From NCBI GenBank assembly GCA_947446025.1, contig CANFEY010000026.1, positions 1 through 56,244 of the forward strand: a stretch of DNA of 56,244 bases. The letters are read 5' to 3'. Origin of the DNA: Bryobacterales bacterium (GTDB lineage: Bacteria; Acidobacteriota; Terriglobia; Bryobacterales; Bryobacteraceae). The translations under genes were made by a program, and so were the position numbers. How positions within the stretch are numbered: position 1 is the stretch's first letter; each line of letters starts with the position of its first letter. This document shows, in pieces, positions 28,409 through 38,596 of the stretch. Below the pieces are notes generated by a model. That model saw nothing but the letters and a program-made list of their open reading frames with translations. It was not told where the DNA came from and searched no databases.

Positions 28409-28415
28409 GAATCGA

Positions 28416-28441
28416 TTCTAGCGAATCGCCGCGGGCTAGAA
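28416..28441 (-). other. Inverted repeat between the TonB receptor and ggt
   Basis: TTCTAGC (28416-28422) and GCTAGAA (28435-28441) make a 7-bp stem with a 12-base loop that includes the receptor stop codon. It could weaken read-through from the receptor gene into ggt or protect the 3' end of the message. It lacks a T-run. Confidence 0.3.
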
Positions 28442-31400
28442 CGAGATGCGCCCGATCAACGTGCCGGAACGCGGTTGCCCGTACAACTGGCCCACCACGT
28501 TGTTGGCGGTCCCGGTAGGTGCCGTGTTCGGACCCGAAACCGTCAGGTTGATCGAACCGAAACCTCCCGTGTACTGGCCTAGGGCATTCTTCGCGGCAGC
28601 GGTAGCCGGAGCGGCCGTGCTGGGATTGCCGAATTGCAGGCGGTTGAACACGTTGACCAGCTCCATGCGAAGCGAGAAGTTGACGCGCTCTGTAATGCGG
28701 AACGTGCGCCCGATGTTGAAGTTTTCGGACGGACGGCGCGCGGCGCGGAAGTCGCTGTAGAACGTCCCCGACGCGGGACCGAAAGCTCCGTTGGCTGGGT
28801 TCGCCCAGGCCTTAGGATTCAGCACCAAATCGGTGTACGGATTGATGCAGCCGCAATCGAGGTCCTTGAGATAGAGCGGCTCGCCGGCGACGCGATACTG
28901 CTGGCTGCCACCGAGCGGGCTGGTCTGCGTCCCGGCGGGCGGCGTGAGCAGCAATCCGCTGGAGTATTGCAGGAACGCACCGAAGTTCCAATCCTTGGTC
29001 ACCACGCTCAGCACACGATTTTGGAACCAGCGCTGCGTCGTGTAGAGAACGTTGACATTGAACAGGAACGGCTGATCGGTGGACTGGTGCGATTTCTGGG
29101 ACTCCAGAAACAGATTCGGGCGGATGGTGGTCAGCGACTTGGACCAAGTGAACACGCCGTTCACCTGCAAGCCGCGTGACAAGCGGTGCGTGGCCTTCAT
29201 TTGCAACGAATCGTACCAGGTGTTGCCCGTGGGCGAGTTCTGAACGGCGATGGTGGAAAACTGCGGGAACGGGCGCAGCGAGTTCAGCAACGTGTTGGTC
29301 CCGGCGTACCCCGCAAAGGGCCGGCCGCTTCCCACGCGGGCGACCACCGCAGCCGTCGTAAGCGTGCTCCCCAGCAAGAGGTTGTCGGCGGGATTGGAAT
29401 ACGGCGAAAGCCCGGAGGCGGCGAAGGCGGCGGGCGAAACTTGATTCAAGAAGCCCAACGGACCGGCCCACCAGACTCCGCGATTGCCCACATAGGAAGC
29501 TTCGATCACAAAGTCGCGCGTGATCTCGCGCTGCACACCGAAGCTCCACTGATTCTGGCGCGGAGGCCGTGCGGCGTTGCGATCAATCGAACCCAGGAAC
29601 GTGCTGGTGGTGGCACCAGCCAGCGGAGACTGGCCCGGATCAAAATTGGGCCACTGCGGTTGCGGCAACGTGCCCGGAGCGTTCAACAAATTACTCGCGT
29701 TCAGCCCCGTCGGCGAGTTCGCAAGGTTGGCGTTGTTCTGGTTGTTGATGTCGCCAGGAACCCCGTAAGCCAAGCCCCAGCCGCCGCGGATAACGGTCTT
29801 GGGATTCAACTCATACGCAAAACCAAGGCGCGGGGCGACGGCGTAGGGATAGGTCCCGAAGAAACTGCAGCCGCAAGTGGCTTCAAACACGGCCGCGCCA
29901 AGCCGGTTGCCGACCGACGGATTCGGGATCATGCCCAAATTGGCCGACCGTCCATACTGCTCATGCGCCGCCGTCGCGTAATCCCAACGCAGACCGTAGT
30001 CCAGCGTCAACTTGCGCGAAATCTTCCAGGAATCCTGCACGAAAATCCCGAACTGCTTCTTGTGCATGCGGGCGTTGATGGGAGCGTTCTGTTGCGCCGT
30101 CGTAGTCGCGCCCAGCAGGAAACTCGCGTAGGCGAAACCAGGAGTGAACGCCGTGCTGTTCACAATCTGCGCAGGCAGGTTGGTGGCCGCGGCACCGAAG
30201 GTCAAGCCGACGCCGGTCGGGGGTCCGGTAATGTGGCCTTGATACCAGCCCTCGCCGCCCGTCTTGAAGGTGTGATTGCCCTTGATCCAGGTGATGTTGG
30301 CATTCGCCGAAGGGCGCTGGGTGTGCGTCGCGGCGTGCGCCAGCGCATTGCCCAACTGCTGCATACCGCCCAAGCGGACGGGAGCCGTCACGTTCCCGGT
30401 GATGATGGTGGGGAAGTTAAAGCTTCCCTGGCAACCTCCGATTTTGATGGACAAGCAATTGAACTTCTGGCCGCTGTTCGTGTACGGGCCGTTGTCAAAG
30501 AAGAAGATGTAGGAGTAGCCGAAGCCAATGTGCGCCACCAGTGTCGGTTTCAGCGTGACGTCATAGTTCAGGCGATACACCGGGCCGCCGATCGGTTTGG
30601 ACCCGCGCGCACCGGTCAGCAGTTCCGGCAGTCCATCCGCGTTGCCGTTGGGAAGCGTGTACTGTGCGTTGGTTTCCGAGTGGTTGTAGAAAAAGGAGAG
30701 CTTGTTGTTCGATCCCAAAGCGTGGTCGAGCTTGATGGAGGGGATTTTCCCAACGCGTTCCCCAGGGCTGAACCCGTTGTAGTTGTTGTACAGCGCGTTG
30801 TTCGACAGCGCAGGCAGTAACTTCTGAATTTCCACCGCGACAGGATGGAAGCGGGACACTGGTATGATGTTCCCCGGGAATACGTTCGCAATACCCACGC
30901 CCGCTGCCGTGGTGCTGCGGCTGAGCGGATCGTAGATCGCGTTGGCGAACACCGACCGGCCCAACGCATCGGTGGAGATCGCCGCCGATGGCACGCCCAG
31001 CGTGGTGTCGAAGTTCGCCCCCACCGGTGAGATCGCCCCGAAGTTCCCGGCCTGATACTGCGCGTTCGGAAGGTTCGCCGTAAACGTCAAATCCTGGAAT
31101 TCGCGGAAGTATTCATAGGAGTAGAAGAAGAACGTCTTGTTCTTGCCGTCATACAGTTTGGGGATGATGACCGGTCCGCCAAAGGTGCCGCCAGTATCCC
31201 AGCGGCGCGCTTGCGGACGGAACTTACCGCCCTCCGGTTTGTAGGAAAACGGCAGACCGGCGTTGAACTTTTCGTTGACGAAGTAGTTGTACAGCGTGCC
31301 GTGATACTGGTTGGTGCCCGACTTCATCGTGACGTTGAAGATCCCGCCGCCCGCTTGTCCGAACTCGGCTGCGTAGTTACTCGTCTGGATTGCGATCTCT

Positions 31401-32041
31401 TCCACCGCGTCCGGGCTGGGCTGGCTCTGCGTGTTGGCGAAGGCCACTGTGTGATTCGTGTTGTCCAGACCGTCGATGCGATAGGCCGCGGTGTTGCTGG
31501 GCGCCCCGTTCACGATCATGGCGAAGTTCGGCGTAAAGCTGATGCCGGGCACAAGAATGGCCGAATTGAACGGGTTGCGAATCCCGTTGCTCCCAGCATT
31601 GTTGCCGCCAATGCCGAGGATGGGAAGGTTGTTCAACTGCGAGAGTGTAACGTTGTGCACCACGTCGCCGCTCTCCGTCTTCAGCAGTGTGGCCTCGGCG
31701 GTCACAGTCACCGAATCCGAAACCGCGCCGACTTCCAGCGTCAGATCCAACGGCAAGGTCTGCCCGGCGGAAACCTGGAGTCCTGCGCGAGTCAGTGATT
31801 TGAACCCGGCCACCTGCACGGCCACCGAATAAAGACCCGGCGGCAAACGCAGCACTGTATAAACGCCGGTTTGGGTGCTCACGGTGGGATAGGGGACGTT
31901 GGTCTCCGCGTTCCTCACTTCGATCGAGGTCCCCGGAACCACGGCTCCGGCCGCATCCGTAATGGTTCCAGTGATGGTGCCGGTGCCAGCCTGTCCGAAT
32001 AGACCCGTGGTGAAAATCGCGGCTACTGCAAGAATTCTCAT
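28436..32041 (-). CDS. Oar-like TonB-dependent outer-membrane receptor with carboxypeptidase-regulatory domain
   Basis: A 1201-residue outer-membrane protein. A signal peptide (MRILAVAAIFTTGLFGQ) precedes a carboxypeptidase-regulatory-like domain (about 20-105, GTITGTITDAAGAVVPGTSI), a plug domain (about 115-240, with YRIDGLDNTNHTVAFANTQS) and a long beta-barrel. The barrel shows the Oar-type features NAALRPPRQNQWSFGV-like and DYGLRWDYATAAHEQYG, and the last residues are LIGRISF with the terminal aromatic needed for barrel assembly. Such receptors are greatly expanded in acidobacteria and probably take up oligosaccharides or peptides; the ligand is unknown. The gene diverges from mrp. Frame is intact over 3.6 kb. 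Confidence 0.9.
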   Translation of the reverse strand: MRILAVAAIFTTGLFGQAGTGTITGTITDAAGAVVPGTSIEVRNAETNVPYPTVSTQTGVYTVLRLPPGLYSVAVQVAGFKSLTRAGLQVSAGQTLPLDLTLEVGAVSDSVTVTAEATLLKTESGDVVHNVTLSQLNNLPILGIGGNNAGSNGIRNPFNSAILVPGISFTPNFAMIVNGAPSNTAAYRIDGLDNTNHTVAFANTQSQPSPDAVEEIAIQTSNYAAEFGQAGGGIFNVTMKSGTNQYHGTLYNYFVNEKFNAGLPFSYKPEGGKFRPQARRWDTGGTFGGPVIIPKLYDGKNKTFFFYSYEYFREFQDLTFTANLPNAQYQAGNFGAISPVGANFDTTLGVPSAAISTDALGRSVFANAIYDPLSRSTTAAGVGIANVFPGNIIPVSRFHPVAVEIQKLLPALSNNALYNNYNGFSPGERVGKIPSIKLDHALGSNNKLSFFYNHSETNAQYTLPNGNADGLPELLTGARGSKPIGGPVYRLNYDVTLKPTLVAHIGFGYSYIFFFDNGPYTNSGQKFNCLSIKIGGCQGSFNFPTIITGNVTAPVRLGGMQQLGNALAHAATHTQRPSANANITWIKGNHTFKTGGEGWYQGHITGPPTGVGLTFGAAATNLPAQIVNSTAFTPGFAYASFLLGATTTAQQNAPINARMHKKQFGIFVQDSWKISRKLTLDYGLRWDYATAAHEQYGRSANLGMIPNPSVGNRLGAAVFEATCGCSFFGTYPYAVAPRLGFAYELNPKTVIRGGWGLAYGVPGDINNQNNANLANSPTGLNASNLLNAPGTLPQPQWPNFDPGQSPLAGATTSTFLGSIDRNAARPPRQNQWSFGVQREITRDFVIEASYVGNRGVWWAGPLGFLNQVSPAAFAASGLSPYSNPADNLLLGSTLTTAAVVARVGSGRPFAGYAGTNTLLNSLRPFPQFSTIAVQNSPTGNTWYDSLQMKATHRLSRGLQVNGVFTWSKSLTTIRPNLFLESQKSHQSTDQPFLFNVNVLYTTQRWFQNRVLSVVTKDWNFGAFLQYSSGLLLTPPAGTQTSPLGGSQQYRVAGEPLYLKDLDCGCINPYTDLVLNPKAWANPANGAFGPASGTFYSDFRAARRPSENFNIGRTFRITERVNFSLRMELVNVFNRLQFGNPSTAAPATAAAKNALGQYTGGFGSINLTVSGPNTAPTGTANNVVGQLYGQPRSGTLIGRISF

Positions 32042-32140
32042 ATGCCCCCATGTCTACGGACGAGCGTCCGCCCGACCTCGGGAAAGTGTCTCACTCGTGA
32101 GGCATGGAGTCAAGGCCGACTCTTGCTACTCTGGAGACTC

Positions 32141-32965
32141 ATGCATCCACAGCAAGAAGCTCCTAAGATGCCCATTCCCGGCGTGCGGAATTTGGTGGCG
32201 ATTGGTTCCGGAAAGGGCGGGGTTGGAAAAACCACGGTTTCCGTAAACCTGGCGATCAGCCTGGCGCGGCAAGGGCGCAAGGTCGGGCTGCTGGACGCGG
32301 ACGTCTACGGGCCGAACGTTCCTCTAATGATGGGGACCACCGAAACGCCGCTAGGCAATGCCGAACGCATCCGTCCGATTGAGAAGTACGGCGTGAAGTT
32401 GATGTCGATGGGGTTCCTGAATCCCGGTGACAAACCCCTGGTGTGGCGCGGACCGATGTTGCACAACGTGATCCAGCAGTTCTTGCGCAACGTGGAGTGG
32501 GGCGAGCTGGACTATCTTTTGATCGACCTGCCGCCGGGGACAGGCGATGTGGCGCTGTCTCTGATCCAGACGGCTCCGCTCTCCGGCGCGATTGTCGTGA
32601 CCACGCCGTCGGATGTTTCGCTGGAAGACGCCAGGAAGGCAATCAACATGTTCGCCCAGGTGCGGGTGCCGATTCTGGGGATCGTGGAGAACATGAGTTA
32701 CTTGATTGCGCCTGGATCGGGCGAGCGCATCGACGTGTTCGGCATGGGCGGCGGGAAGCGGACCGCGGAACAGATGAATGTGCCGTTCCTGGGTGAGTTG
32801 GCGTTGAATCCTGCGGTGCGGATCGGCGGAGATTCGGGTGCTCCAGTGACCACTCGCGCGGATGGCGACGCGGCGGCGGAGCCGTTCTTCGATCTGGCGC
32901 GGCGTTTGGATGTGATCTGCGGCAGCGCGCAAGCCAGCGGGCCGAAAATTACGATTGAGGATTGA
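32141..32965 (+). CDS. Mrp/ApbC-type P-loop ATPase lacking the CxxC motif
   Basis: A 274-residue Mrp/NBP35-type ATPase. The deviant Walker A is GSGKGGVGKTTVSVNLA, with LLDADVYGPNVPLMMG, YLLIDLPPGTGDVALSLIQT and TPSDVSLEDARKAINMF following. Known Mrp proteins carry a CPxCG-type CxxC after ENMSY that helps hold an iron-sulphur cluster. Here the same place reads ENMSYLIAPGSGERIDVFG, with no cysteine. The N-terminal DUF59 domain is also absent. The ATG at 32141 follows TGGAGA; a second ATG at 32168 is possible. Role in iron-sulphur assembly is therefore uncertain. The 3' end overlaps fabD by 17 bases. Confidence 0.82.
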   Translation: MHPQQEAPKMPIPGVRNLVAIGSGKGGVGKTTVSVNLAISLARQGRKVGLLDADVYGPNVPLMMGTTETPLGNAERIRPIEKYGVKLMSMGFLNPGDKPLVWRGPMLHNVIQQFLRNVEWGELDYLLIDLPPGTGDVALSLIQTAPLSGAIVVTTPSDVSLEDARKAINMFAQVRVPILGIVENMSYLIAPGSGERIDVFGMGGGKRTAEQMNVPFLGELALNPAVRIGGDSGAPVTTRADGDAAAEPFFDLARRLDVICGSAQASGPKITIED

Positions 32966-33878
32966 GCTTTTCCCAGTCGGCGGCTTCGCCGAATTTCTGC
33001 CCCACCAGTGACGCATCGATGTTGCGAAGGAGGCCCGTGAGGACGGCTCCGCAGCCCACCTCGATGAAGCGGGTTGTGCCTGAGGCGGTCAGCGCGCGGA
33101 TGGAATCGGACCAAAGGACGGGGTTCGGGACCTGCTGATACAGACCCTCGCGAGCCTCCGCGCCGGAGCGGACCTCGCGGGCTTGCCAGTTGTTGATGAG
33201 CGGGATGCGGAGGTCGGCGAAGGCGGTGGCGTCGAGGTCCGGTTTGAGGCGGTCTTGCGCAGGCGTCATCAGCGGGCAGTGGAAAGGTGCACTGACGGGG
33301 AGCGCGATGGCGCGTTTGGCACCGGCGGCTTTAGCGAGCTCCATGGCTCGGGCGACGGCTGCGGTGTGACCGGCGATGACGACTTGGTCGGGGGAGTTCA
33401 GGTTCGCGGCGGTGACGATTTCGCCCTGCGCAGCTTCGGCTAAGATGGCATCGAGTTTTCCCAGCGGGAGTTTGAGCAAAGCGGCCATGGCTCCGACGCC
33501 CGCGGGCACGGCCTCCTGCATGTATTGGCCCCGCTTGCGGACCAAGCGGATGGCGTCGGCAAATTGGAGTGCGCCTGCGGCCACGAGGGCGGAATATTCG
33601 CCCAGGCTGTGACCGGCGACGAAATCGGGCTGCAACCCTCGTGCGGCGAGCACTGCGTACGCGGCGGTAGAGACGGCGACGAGTGCGGGCTGGGTGTTCT
33701 CAGTCAGTTTGAGTTGGTCGTCCGGACCCTTGAAGCATAACTTCGACAGCGAGAATCCAAGCGCGTCGTCGGCCTCTTCAAATACACGGGCGGCTTCAGG
33801 ATAGGCGTCGGCGAGAGACTTTCCCATGCCGGCGAATTGGGAACCCTGTCCAGGGAACAGGAAGGCGAGTTTACTCAT
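32949..33878 (-). CDS. fabD: Malonyl-CoA:ACP transacylase
   Basis: A 309-residue acyltransferase that moves malonyl groups from CoA to acyl-carrier protein for fatty acid synthesis. FLFPGQGSQFAGMGKSLADA, the nucleophile elbow GHSLGEYSALVAAG (Ser in GHSLG), the later VSAPFHCPLM with the catalytic His, and LTGLLRNID are all present. The ATG at 33878 starts MSKLAFLFPGQG as usual. No other fab genes are nearby, unlike the common fab clusters, so it is expressed alone. Intact. Confidence 0.93.
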   Translation of the reverse strand: MSKLAFLFPGQGSQFAGMGKSLADAYPEAARVFEEADDALGFSLSKLCFKGPDDQLKLTENTQPALVAVSTAAYAVLAARGLQPDFVAGHSLGEYSALVAAGALQFADAIRLVRKRGQYMQEAVPAGVGAMAALLKLPLGKLDAILAEAAQGEIVTAANLNSPDQVVIAGHTAAVARAMELAKAAGAKRAIALPVSAPFHCPLMTPAQDRLKPDLDATAFADLRIPLINNWQAREVRSGAEAREGLYQQVPNPVLWSDSIRALTASGTTRFIEVGCGAVLTGLLRNIDASLVGQKFGEAADWEKLNPQS

Positions 33879-33906
33879 GCGGTTCTCCAAGTTTAACGCG
33901 AGTTGA

Positions 33907-33912
33907 TATAGT
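33907..33912 (+). promoter_or_regulatory. Candidate -10 box for the small zinc-ribbon gene
   Basis: TATAGT ends 6 bases before the GTG at 33919. No convincing -35 box. One of several near-leaderless arrangements in the window. Confidence 0.35.
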
Positions 33913-33918
33913 GGAGTG

Positions 33919-34143
33919 GTGAAACGCAAATCCGAATCGACTGTTGAGATCGTTGTGCCCGAGGCGTTACTGGAGCAGGCCCGCCGCGCAATCGATTCGG
34001 AGCGCATGCGCAAGCCCACGCCGTGCCCGGTGTGCGGACAGGAATGCACGTCCGATACCAGCGAAGGCCTGTGCTGGGTGTGCCGCCGGCTGAAGCTAAG
34101 CGCGTGGCGGGACAGCGATTCCCAAATGCCCGCCCAAGAGTAA
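33919..34143 (+). CDS. Small protein with four-cysteine zinc-ribbon-like motif
   Basis: A protein of about 74 residues. It starts KRKSESTVEIVVPEALLEQA, an acidic and hydrophobic segment, and ends with a CxxC pair arrangement, CPVCGQEC and LCWVCRRLK, that could bind zinc. I do not recognise a family. GTG at 33919 (or 33916) is used, with a TATAGT upstream. It lies between fabD (opposite strand) and a small gene also on the opposite strand. The four cysteines and coding-like composition support a real gene, but no function is claimed. Confidence 0.5.
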   Translation: MKRKSESTVEIVVPEALLEQARRAIDSERMRKPTPCPVCGQECTSDTSEGLCWVCRRLKLSAWRDSDSQMPAQE

Positions 34144-34144
34144 T

Positions 34145-34345
34145 TCAAATTTCCGGATAGAACTCAAAGAAAGCATCGAGCGACTGCTCCAGTTGCGCGC
34201 GCACTTCCTTTTCCCCGCCCTCAATCAAGTGCATAGTAATGTGCGCCGACTTCCCGTTCTTCAAGCGGATCTCCGCATCCCCAACCTCCTCGATATCCTC
34301 CGCAGGCAGCAGTCGGAGTCCATACACCAGCGCAAGTTTAGCCAT
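34145..34345 (-). CDS. Small hypothetical protein
   Basis: A 66-residue acidic protein, MAKLALVYGLRLLPAEDIEE and then VGDAEIRLKNGKSAHITMHL, ending FFEFYPEI. No family recognised. The regular alternation suggests a small alpha/beta fold. TACAAT (34351-34356 on the minus strand) ends 5 bases before the ATG, with no ribosome binding site, matching the leaderless pattern. It ends 1 base from the zinc-ribbon gene stop, tail to tail. Confidence 0.5.
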   Translation of the reverse strand: MAKLALVYGLRLLPAEDIEEVGDAEIRLKNGKSAHITMHLIEGGEKEVRAQLEQSLDAFFEFYPEI

Positions 34346-34350
34346 GGCCC

Positions 34351-34356
34351 ATTGTA
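34351..34356 (-). promoter_or_regulatory. Candidate -10 box for the 66-residue gene
   Basis: TACAAT on the minus strand ends 5 bases before the ATG; no Shine-Dalgarno sequence lies between. Confidence 0.35.
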
Positions 34357-34394
34357 GCCGCCGTCACATTGACGCAGAATTTCGTGGGCCGCCG

Positions 34395-34835
34395 TGAGCA
34401 AAGTAGAAATCGCCGGCCGCGCCTTTGAAGGAAACAAGTTTGACTTTGCTGTGCCTGGCGGTTCCCAACGTCGTCGTCACCGCAAGCCAGACCGGCGGCA
34501 CTAGTCAAGGTGTGCTCGACGGACTACGCGATCCAGATAAAAACGTGACGGGCTCAGCGAGTGTAGCGCTGCTATCCGGCTTCACCGACGGACTCCCCAT
34601 CGTGCGCACGGCACCGCTCAACACGGACGGCTCATTTTCGTTCGCCGGACTGGAGCCGGGAAAATACATAACGTGCGCCTGGACCGATCTCGCGCCGGAG
34701 GTCAATGCGCTGATGCAATCGGCGAGCGCACCCAAGCAGAGGCTGGAGCAGGCTTGCGCGGCGGTGACGATCAAGGTCGAGGGGTCCGCGCAAGTGCAGG
34801 TGAGGCAAACTTCCATTGCCGACGTTACGCGCTAG
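34395..34835 (+). pseudogene. Fragment of a carboxypeptidase-regulatory-like protein with a frameshift
   Basis: Two pieces fit one acidobacterial secreted-protein C-terminus. From GTG 34395 one frame reads VEIAGRAFEGNKFDFAVPGG. Around 34450-34470 the reading must shift to continue as NVVVTASQTGGTSQG, then SGSFSFAGLEPGKYITCAW-like residues (the actual stretch is DGSFSFAGLEPGKYITCAWT), and ends IADVTR. The second part matches the beta-sandwich repeat pattern (G-x-F-x-F-x-G-L-x-P-G-x-Y) of carboxypeptidase-regulatory-like domains. No signal peptide and no long N-terminal region are present, so this is a remnant. The whole parent gene is not in the window. Confidence 0.55.
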
Positions 34836-35275
34836 CGGGGAGCCTTTTCGAAGATCTGCTTCACATCGAACTCGCCGTTGGGAAGCTTGACCTTGGTGGA
34901 CACCGTGAGCGTCTTCCCGTCGGGCGAAAGCGACCAGCTGTCGCGCTGCGTCAGGCGCGCCCCTTGGGCCTCGCGCGAACTTTCGATCACCAGCGTGTCG
35001 CCGTACCAAGCCGCGCTGCCAGTGTTGGCTCCGTTGACCGTGGGCTTGCCGTCGGTGGTGTATTTCAACTCCGTGGTCACCTCACCTTGCGCGCCCTTTT
35101 GATAGGTCTTCATGGAAAGTTGCGTGCCCTGCATCTCGACCGTGCGCAACATGACCTCGGGCGCGGGGAACTGCCCGTACTGGCTCTTGGCGACGTTCAA
35201 CATCCAGCTGCCGGAGAAATTCGGAGCGGCTGCGAGCGGCAGTGCCAGGGTCAAGATGGCGAGTAGGCGTTTCAT
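34832..35275 (-). CDS. Exported hypothetical protein (lipocalin-like size)
   Basis: A 147-residue protein with a signal peptide (MKRLLAILTLALPLAAA). The mature part is rich in beta strands: NFSGSWMLNVAKSQYGQFP, AWYGDTLVIESSR, DSWSLSPDGKTLTVSTKVKL. The GSW-x-L-N-V-A-K-S start is shared by many acidobacterial exported proteins of unknown function. ATG 35275 is used; a TATGCT box lies 6 bases upstream. It converges on the fragment at 34395-34835 with a 4-base overlap. Confidence 0.6.
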   Translation of the reverse strand: MKRLLAILTLALPLAAAPNFSGSWMLNVAKSQYGQFPAPEVMLRTVEMQGTQLSMKTYQKGAQGEVTTELKYTTDGKPTVNGANTGSAAWYGDTLVIESSREAQGARLTQRDSWSLSPDGKTLTVSTKVKLPNGEFDVKQIFEKAPR

Positions 35276-35281
35276 ACGTCG

Positions 35282-35287
35282 AGCATA
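35282..35287 (-). promoter_or_regulatory. Candidate -10 box for the exported 147-residue protein
   Basis: TATGCT on the minus strand ends 6 bases before the ATG at 35275. No Shine-Dalgarno sequence is seen. Confidence 0.35.
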
Positions 35288-35336
35288 CCAGCGGTGGGGC
35301 AAGATTACCGTCGGGTGAATCCCTTAGTATGAAAGC

Positions 35337-36187
35337 TTGGAACCCGCATCGCACTTTTTCTATTCCGACCGGTTGAAGCTCCAGTTTTGGGATTGGGGCA
35401 ATGAGGGCAAGCCCGTCGTGTTGCTGGTACACGGCTCGCGCGATCATGCGCGCAGTTGGGATCCGGTGGCGCGCGCGCTGCGCGACGATTACCACGTCTA
35501 CGCCATCGACCTGCGCGGCCACGGCAACAGCGCCTGGGCGCCAGGGGCGCTCTACAGCGTCGCCGAGCATGTGCTGGACCTGGCCGTGTTCGCGGACGTC
35601 ATCAAGGACTATCCGGTCCGCATCGTCAGCCATTCCCTCGGCGCAATTACATCACTGTACTTCACCGGGACCTTTCCCGAGAAAGTCGCCCGATTGGTGA
35701 CGGTGGAGGGCGTGGGCGTGGGGCCGCTCGGTTCGCCGCAAGCGCCCGCGCCGCAACGCATGCGCAAGTGGATTGACCGGATCCGCGATCTGGAACATCA
35801 TTCGCAGCGCACCTATCCAACACTGGCGGACGCTGTGGCCCGCATGCAGGAGGCGAATCCGTTTCTCACCTCGGAGATGGCCCGGCACCTGACCGTGCAT
35901 GGGACGAATTGGAACGCCGAGGGCGAGCTGATCTGGAAGTTCGACCACTACACCCGCGTGATTCACCCGTTCGGCGTGGGACTGCCCGAAGCTCGCGAAA
36001 TCCTGGCGCAGATCACCTGCCCCACACTGCTGTTCTGGGGCCGTCAGAGTTTCGCCCGCGACCCGGAGATCGATCCGCAGGCGGAGGCCATTCCAAACAA
36101 GAAGATCGTCAAGGTGGACCAGGCGGGGCATTGGCTCCACCACGATCAGCTGGATTTGTTCTTGCGGGAGACTCGGGAGTTTTTGGC

Positions 36188-36191
<4 letters not shown>
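35337..36191 (+). CDS. Alpha/beta hydrolase
   Basis: A 284-residue alpha/beta-hydrolase. The oxyanion region [16 protein letters not shown], the nucleophile elbow [13 protein letters not shown] (Ser in SHSLG), an acid near LLFWGRQS and the catalytic histidine in [10 protein letters not shown] give a full triad. It is cytoplasmic, with no signal peptide. The substrate is unknown; small esters are typical. The start is uncertain: TTG at 35337 gives the best N-terminus, and a TAGTAT box ends 6 bases before it, but no ATG or GTG fits in frame. It overlaps ispG tail to tail by 4 bases. Confidence 0.75.
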
Positions 36192-37438
<1,247 letters not shown>

Positions 37439-37460
37439 GATAGTATCTTGCGTATCTCCG

Positions 37461-38589
37461 ATGAAAGATTTGCTGCAGCGCGCGCTCACATCCGAAGCAC
37501 CGCAAGACTTGAGGGAAGTAAGCAAGGCATGGGCGTCGGGGCTAGGCGTCCGTCAGCTCGATCCCGCCCTGGCGCGGCGCGCGGTGGAGTTGGGTGCGGT
37601 CCTGACTCCCCACACCGCCGCGGGGCTGGGCTTCACTGACGAACTCGCGAAGATGCTCGCGGAGAACCCCGCCGTCATCGACGCAAAAGGTTGCGACGCC
37701 TGCACGCCCTTGCACTTCGCGCGACATCGCCACCGCAGAGCTGCTGCTGGCAAACGGGGCACGCGTCGACGCGCGCGATGAGGACCACGGTTCGACGCCT
37801 GCGCAGTGGCTCATTGGCGAGGCTCCGGAGATCACGCGCTACTTGCTCAGCCGCGGCGCGACGCCGGATATTTTCCTGGCCGCCGCGCTCGGTGAGATGG
37901 CGTTGGCGGAGCGTCTGATCGCGACGGATCCGCGGTGCGTTTCGCACCGCATCGGCAAGGCACCTGAGTTCCCTCCCCTGGGCGGCGGCCTCGGCGGGAC
38001 CATCTATCAATGGACTCTGGCGTTCAACTCCTACGCGCATCAGGTCGCTCTGCTGAAGGGCCACGCCGACTTATTCGACTTGCTGTACACGAAGAGCAAC
38101 ATGGTAACGCGCTTCCTGGTGGACTGTGTGCTCGCACGCCGCGAACAGGCCGAGGCCATCGCAGCGGAGCATCCGGGCATCGTCAAGAGCTTGCCTGCGG
38201 AGGACCTCGAACTGCTGCCGCGCTATTGCTGGGAGACCAACACGAACTTCGACGCGGTGAAGCTGATGCTCGACCTAGGCTTCCCCATCACGCAGACCGA
38301 GCGCAGCCACGGCTACACAGCGCTGCACAACGCGGCATGGTCCGGCTCGGCGGATTTGGTCGAGCTGCTCATCGCCCGCGGCGCGCCAGTCAACGTCAAG
38401 GACCCCGGCTTCAACGCCACTCCACTCGGTTGGGCTGTGCATGACATGCTGATCGAAAAGCGCCACCCCGAAGGCGGATTCCTGCGCGTCATCGAAGCCC
38501 TGCTCAACGCTGGTGCCGAGTGGGACAAGGGCGCCTACCCCACAGGCCACGCCGCCCTCGACCAACTGCTGCGGGCGCGCGGCGTATAA
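37461..38589 (+). pseudogene. Ankyrin-repeat protein with a frameshift
   Basis: The frame from ATG 37461 reads [20 protein letters not shown] and the ankyrin start CDACTPLHFAR, then goes out of frame near 37720. The next frame continues directly with DIATAELLLANGARVDARDE, TPAQWLIGEAPEITRYLLSR, then HGYTALHNAAWSGSADLVEL and LIARGAPVNVKD, to a stop at 38589. The break lies in a CGCGCG run: loss of one GC dinucleotide (or gain of one base) explains it. Joined, the protein would be about 375 residues with at least four ankyrin repeats. Slippage in such a tract could be real decay, phase variation or a sequencing error. The stop overlaps the TATAAT before the next gene. Confidence 0.7.
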
Positions 38590-38590
38590 T
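38585..38590 (+). promoter_or_regulatory. Consensus -10 box 6 bases before the POT transporter ATG
   Basis: A perfect TATAAT overlaps the ankyrin stop codon and ends 6 bases before ATG 38597, so transcription would begin at or next to the A of the start codon. No Shine-Dalgarno sequence is present and no clear -35 box. Confidence 0.45.
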
Positions 38591-38596
38591 CTACCC

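Noticed and set aside
29186-30820. A 544-codon open frame opposite the TonB receptor
   Set aside because: Its sequence is arginine-rich and low in complexity, without any domain, and the receptor on the other strand is clear.
32042-32140. N-terminal extension of the Mrp ATPase
   Set aside because: The frame is open upstream but contains no conserved domain and no ribosome binding site; the ATG at 32141 has one.
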